Shown: positions 61,165 through 64,000 of the stretch, piece by piece | Numbering within the stretch: the first letter of the stretch is position 1 | Layout of the letters: the number at the start of each line of letters is the position of its first letter | NCBI GenBank assembly: GCA_043775455.1 | Contig: JAYVSJ010000255.1 | Span: 1 to 64,000, forward strand | Direction: 5' to 3' | DNA: 64,000 nucleotides | Source of the DNA: Chryseolinea sp043775455 | GTDB taxonomy: Bacteria > Bacteroidota > Bacteroidia > Cytophagales > Cyclobacteriaceae | The notes under the pieces: model-generated | Told to the model about the DNA's origin: nothing | The model's database searches: none | Seen by the model: the letters and a program-made list of their open reading frames with translations, nothing else | Translations under genes and position numbers: made by a program

Positions 61165-61503
61165 TTATGGATTGGTGATCAACTCTTTTATATCATCAAA
61201 ATACCAAACCTTGCCAAACGCACCGATACCTACAGTTTTCTTTGCTCCATGTACTTTTGCTTTGGCTAAAGAAAATACTTTATAGTCATCTACTTGTATC
61301 GCATCGTCTTTGATTTTTAATGGCAGGTTCTTCACGATATCCTTGAATTTTTTCATATGATTTGACTCATCGGGATTTGAGAAGTAGGCGATGGCCAATA
61401 CAATCACAAGTCCAATGAGTATCCACTTGAGAAGTGATGTGAAAATTTTATAGACAATATAAACGGCAACAATGATTAAGATAATTGCTAAGAATGATTC
61501 CAT
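61165..61503 (-). CDS. Small membrane protein of unknown function
   Basis: 112 residues. Two adjacent hydrophobic segments at the N-terminus (LAIILIIVAVYIVYKIF and LLKWILIGLVIVLAIAYF) are followed by a charged soluble part (VDDYKVFSLAKAKVHGAKKTVGIGAFGKVWYFDDIKEL). No family recognised. Confidence 0.7.
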   Translation of the reverse strand: MESFLAIILIIVAVYIVYKIFTSLLKWILIGLVIVLAIAYFSNPDESNHMKKFKDIVKNLPLKIKDDAIQVDDYKVFSLAKAKVHGAKKTVGIGAFGKVWYFDDIKELITNP

Positions 61504-61504
61504 G

Positions 61505-61555
61505 GTTTCGAGATTAAAGTTTCGGGTTTGAGGTCTGAAGTTTGAGGTTCAAGGA
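61505..61555. repeat. Short tandem-like run (GGTTTGAGGTCTGAAGTTTGAGG)
   Basis: GGGTTTGAGGTCTGAAGTTT and GAGGTTCAAGG repeat one short motif in the gap between the small membrane protein and the FAD oxidase. It resembles the other short intergenic runs in composition. Confidence 0.35.
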
Positions 61556-61567
61556 CAGTTCAATGTT

Positions 61568-62983
61568 TTAAAAAATTTTGCCTGGATTTAGAATTCCTTT
61601 AGGATCGAACGTTTTTTTGATACCACGCATAATCATTAGGTTTGCTTCACCCATAGCAATCGGCATGTACGGTTTCTTGGCGATGCCAATGCCGTGCTCA
61701 CCTGAAAGCATTCCGCCTAAGCTTATCGTGAGTTTAAATATTTCGCCAATACCTTCAATTACTTTTATCTTCCAATCTTCTTCGCTCATTTGCTCTTTCA
61801 TCACATCGACATGTAGATTACCATCACCAATATGTCCGTAGCAAATGGAGTTGAAACCATATTGTTTTCCAATTTCTTTTATGCCTGTGATTAGCTTAGG
61901 TAAGTTACCACGTGGCACCACTACATCTTCTGCTTTATTAAGGGAGTATGCTTTAATTCCTGGCGATATATTCTTTCTGATTTTCCACAACTCTTCTTTT
62001 TGTGCTGAAGTCTCTGCAAAAAGCACTTCCCCAACCTGAAAATCTTCTACGATGTTCATTACTCGTTCCGCATCGCGCATCAATACCTCTTCATCGTTGC
62101 CATCGAGTTCGCAGAGTATATAGGCATCCATGTTTTCTGGAAAAAGGGTTGTTACTTTTGAAGCATAAATTTTCTCACAATAATCAATGGTCTTCATGGC
62201 TGCTTCACGTTCAAAGAACTCCATTCCCGAAGGTTGAATACCATCCTTGAAAATGACTGCGATGCTTTTACACGCTTCTTCATTTGTGATAAAGGGTATT
62301 AGCAATAACACCGACTTTTGAGGAAGACCTCTCAACTTGAAAACTATTTTGGTGATGATACCCAAGGTACCTTCACTTCCGCACATCAACTGCGTGAGAT
62401 TATATCCGGTAGAATTCTTTAATACATTCGCGCCTGTCCAAATGATATCCCCGGTAGGAAGAACCACTTCTAAGTTCAAAACGTAATCGCGAGTCACACC
62501 ATACTTAACAGCTTTCGGGCCACCACTGTTTTCAGATACATTGCCACCAATATAACAAGAGCCTCTACTGGCCGGATCGGGCGGATAGAAAAGTCCTTTT
62601 TCTTTTACTGCATCTTGAAATACTTCGGTGATTACACCGGGCTCAACAGTTGCTTGTAAATTGAGTTCGTCAATATTTAGAATTTTATTAAACCGTTCCA
62701 TGGAGATGACAACACCTTTATGAATGGGAAGGGCACCACCACTCAAACCTGTTCCACCTCCACGAGGTGTTACGGGAATTACGTGCGCATGGCAAAGCTT
62801 CATAATGCTGCTGATCTCATCTGCTGATCGTGGCTTGAGTACAACATCAGGAAGAAAAGAATAATCTTCTGTCTCATCATGAGAATATTGAAATCGCTTT
62901 TCTGAATCGATAATCGTATTTTCTTTTCCTACAATTTCTTCGAACTGCGCGAGGATGAGATTAGTGACTTCTGCAAATGCCAT
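61568..62983 (-). CDS. FAD-binding oxidase (GlcD/D-lactate dehydrogenase type)
   Basis: 471 residues with the PCMH FAD-binding domain (VVLKPRSADEISSIMKLCHAHVIPVTPRGGGTGLSGGALP, DPASRGSCYIGGNVSENSGGPKAVKYGVTRDYVL) and the GlcD-type C-terminal cap (NSICYGHIGDGNLHVD, GMLSGEHGIGIAKKPYMPIAMGEANLMIMRGIKKTFDPKGILNPGKIF). These enzymes oxidise 2-hydroxy acids such as glycolate or D-lactate. No GlcE/GlcF subunit is adjacent. Start ATG at 62983. Confidence 0.92.
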   Translation of the reverse strand: MAFAEVTNLILAQFEEIVGKENTIIDSEKRFQYSHDETEDYSFLPDVVLKPRSADEISSIMKLCHAHVIPVTPRGGGTGLSGGALPIHKGVVISMERFNKILNIDELNLQATVEPGVITEVFQDAVKEKGLFYPPDPASRGSCYIGGNVSENSGGPKAVKYGVTRDYVLNLEVVLPTGDIIWTGANVLKNSTGYNLTQLMCGSEGTLGIITKIVFKLRGLPQKSVLLLIPFITNEEACKSIAVIFKDGIQPSGMEFFEREAAMKTIDYCEKIYASKVTTLFPENMDAYILCELDGNDEEVLMRDAERVMNIVEDFQVGEVLFAETSAQKEELWKIRKNISPGIKAYSLNKAEDVVVPRGNLPKLITGIKEIGKQYGFNSICYGHIGDGNLHVDVMKEQMSEEDWKIKVIEGIGEIFKLTISLGGMLSGEHGIGIAKKPYMPIAMGEANLMIMRGIKKTFDPKGILNPGKIF

Positions 62984-63021
62984 GAAACCTGTATATTTGT
63001 TTGATTATTTTTTAAACTTCT

Positions 63022-63525
63022 ATGAGGTCATTTTTCAAACTCAAACTTAATCAAAAGCTTTTTCTCTTTGTTGTACTCATCCCTACGCTTTTTCAATATT
63101 CGTGCGCTTCGCATAAGCATGCGAATGTACGAAAGGACACGGTTGAGAAGGTAATTACAACAGCCAGAACATTTGTTGGCACTCCCTATAAATATGGAGG
63201 CACTACACGAAGCGGAATGGATTGTTCAGGACTATTGATTAATTCTTTTCGTGTTATTGATTTTGCCTTACCCAGAAGTTCGGAAGATCAAAGTAAAATC
63301 GGGAAGGAAGTGAAGATGGGCGACCTTCAAGCGGGCGATCTCCTTTTCTTTGCTACAGGAAAAAAGAGAAAAGCCATCACACACGTTGGCCTTGTTACAG
63401 ATGTTCGTGGCAAAAATGATGTGAAGTTCATTCATGCTTCAAGTACTTTAGGTGTGGTTGAAACAAATTTATACGCTGAGTATTATCAGAAACATTTTAG
63501 ACTGGCAAGGAGAGTGATAGAATAG
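63022..63525 (+). CDS. NlpC/P60 (C40) family lipoprotein peptidase
   Basis: 167 residues with a lipoprotein signal ending at Cys28 (LFQYSC). The NlpC/P60 domain follows: TPYKYGGTTRSGMDCSGLLINSF with catalytic Cys68, AITHVGLVTD with His121, and FIHASSTLGV with the third residue His138. These enzymes cut peptidoglycan stem peptides (gamma-D-Glu-diamino acid bonds). The gene is divergent from the FAD oxidase. Confidence 0.93.
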   Translation: MRSFFKLKLNQKLFLFVVLIPTLFQYSCASHKHANVRKDTVEKVITTARTFVGTPYKYGGTTRSGMDCSGLLINSFRVIDFALPRSSEDQSKIGKEVKMGDLQAGDLLFFATGKKRKAITHVGLVTDVRGKNDVKFIHASSTLGVVETNLYAEYYQKHFRLARRVIE

Positions 63526-63673
63526 TGTTTGTTTGTATAACTGTTTTAGTTCTGTCCAGTCTCAGTCAGCGGTTATAAAAGGAAATTTTTAGAAACTTTC
63601 AGATTTTTCAAATGCTATTGATTTTGTGCTAACTTAAACACCAAAATATCCAAACACTTAAACACCAGAGCAC

Positions 63674-64000
63674 ATGGCAACTCGTAGAGACTTTATAAAA
63701 CTATCCGCATTAGGCGCAGTAGCATTGCCTGTATCAAACTTGCTTGCGAAGCCAGTTACATTGATTAATAAACCGATTGTTATTTCCACCTGGAATTTTG
63801 GTTTACAAGCAAATGTAGAGGCATGGAAAGTTTTGTCGGGCGGTGGTCGTGCATTAGATGCTGTTGAAGCAGGTGCTCGCGTTCCGGAAGGTGACCCAAA
63901 AGAAACATCTGTTGGTCTGGGTGGTTTGCCTGATCGCGATGGGAAGGTAACGCTCGATGCCTGCATCATGGATGAACATGGGAATTGTGGATCGGTTGCA
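63674..64000 (+). CDS. N4-(beta-N-acetylglucosaminyl)-L-asparaginase (glycosylasparaginase), 3' end outside window
   Basis: The ATG at 63674 opens a frame that stays open to base 64000 (109 codons). A Tat signal begins the product (RRDFIKLSALGAVALPVSNLLA). Mature residues KPIVISTWNFGLQANVEAWKVLSGGGRALDAVEAGARVPEGDPKETSVGLGGLPDRDGKVTLDACIMDEHGNCGSVA match the start of Ntn-hydrolase glycosylasparaginases, which cleave the GlcNAc-Asn bond. The catalytic Thr lies beyond the window. The opposite-strand frame is a shadow. Confidence 0.9.
   Translation, partial: MATRRDFIKLSALGAVALPVSNLLAKPVTLINKPIVISTWNFGLQANVEAWKVLSGGGRALDAVEAGARVPEGDPKETSVGLGGLPDRDGKVTLDACIMDEHGNCGSVA

Overview
The window looks like a chromosomal segment from a Bacteroidota, most likely of the order Cytophagales. 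The evidence is a gliding/T9SS type B C-terminal domain at the left edge, SusC-like TonB receptors with an STN domain, a DUF4249 lipoprotein, a BtuB/BtuG-type cobalamin locus, Bacteroidetes-style promoters (TTTG-N19-TAnnTTTG, clearest before rpsT), LpxH-based lipid A synthesis, moderate to low GC, and many short dispersed palindromes between genes. No phage, insertion sequence, CRISPR array or rRNA was seen. The species cannot be named from the sequence.

Layout. 1-11.2 kb: tail of a giant T9SS surface protein, a MATE exporter, an ECF sigma factor with a small membrane partner, a THUMP rRNA methyltransferase, birA, and rsfS-ftsH-lpxH plus one secreted protein. 11.2-19 kb: an orphan sigma-54 activator, an ABC exporter-type ATPase/permease with a small Cys-motif periplasmic protein (possibly metal related), a bestrophin-like protein, a TPR protein, GNAT and MFS genes. 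19-26.1 kb: a leftward four-gene operon (secreted protein, STN TonB receptor, DUF4249 lipoprotein, MG2/plug-like protein). 26.3-31.2 kb: leftward pheT, a coiled-coil gene, zapA and rny. 31.4-37.2 kb: DUF1684, serine hydrolase, radC, rpsT, a zinc nuclease/phospholipase, tRNA-Arg(CCT) and hflX. 37.4-44 kb: rightward polysaccharide export cluster (glycosyltransferase, RfbC-like epimerase, Wza, Wzc-type kinase, PHP phosphatase, NAD epimerase). 44-50 kb: TPR, phosphosulfolactate synthase, DUF368 (undecaprenyl-phosphate translocase family), aroE, then uvrB. 50-54 kb: small genes, a CWC-DUF5522 fusion, a Dph6-like PP-loop ATPase and an RHH-MazF toxin-antitoxin pair. 52.9-57.9 kb: leftward cobalamin locus behind a cobalamin riboswitch. 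58-64 kb: a DEAD-box helicase with a strongly structured upstream region, a DUF1080 lipoprotein, an FAD oxidase, an NlpC/P60 lipoprotein and the 5' end of a glycosylasparaginase.

The most interesting points are: (1) a ~143-nt strongly foldable region upstream of the DEAD-box helicase that may be an unannotated or 6S-Flavo-like RNA; (2) a compact cobalamin uptake locus with BtuB, a BtuG-like propeller lipoprotein, a DUF6580 membrane protein and a BtuF-like protein without a signal peptide, but no BtuCD; (3) several families of dispersed palindromic repeats, two of which run into coding sequence and supply the end of a protein; (4) an ABC transporter with a His-rich extracytoplasmic loop next to a small CxxC protein. 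Assignments rest on reading translated sequence and motifs; no database search was run.
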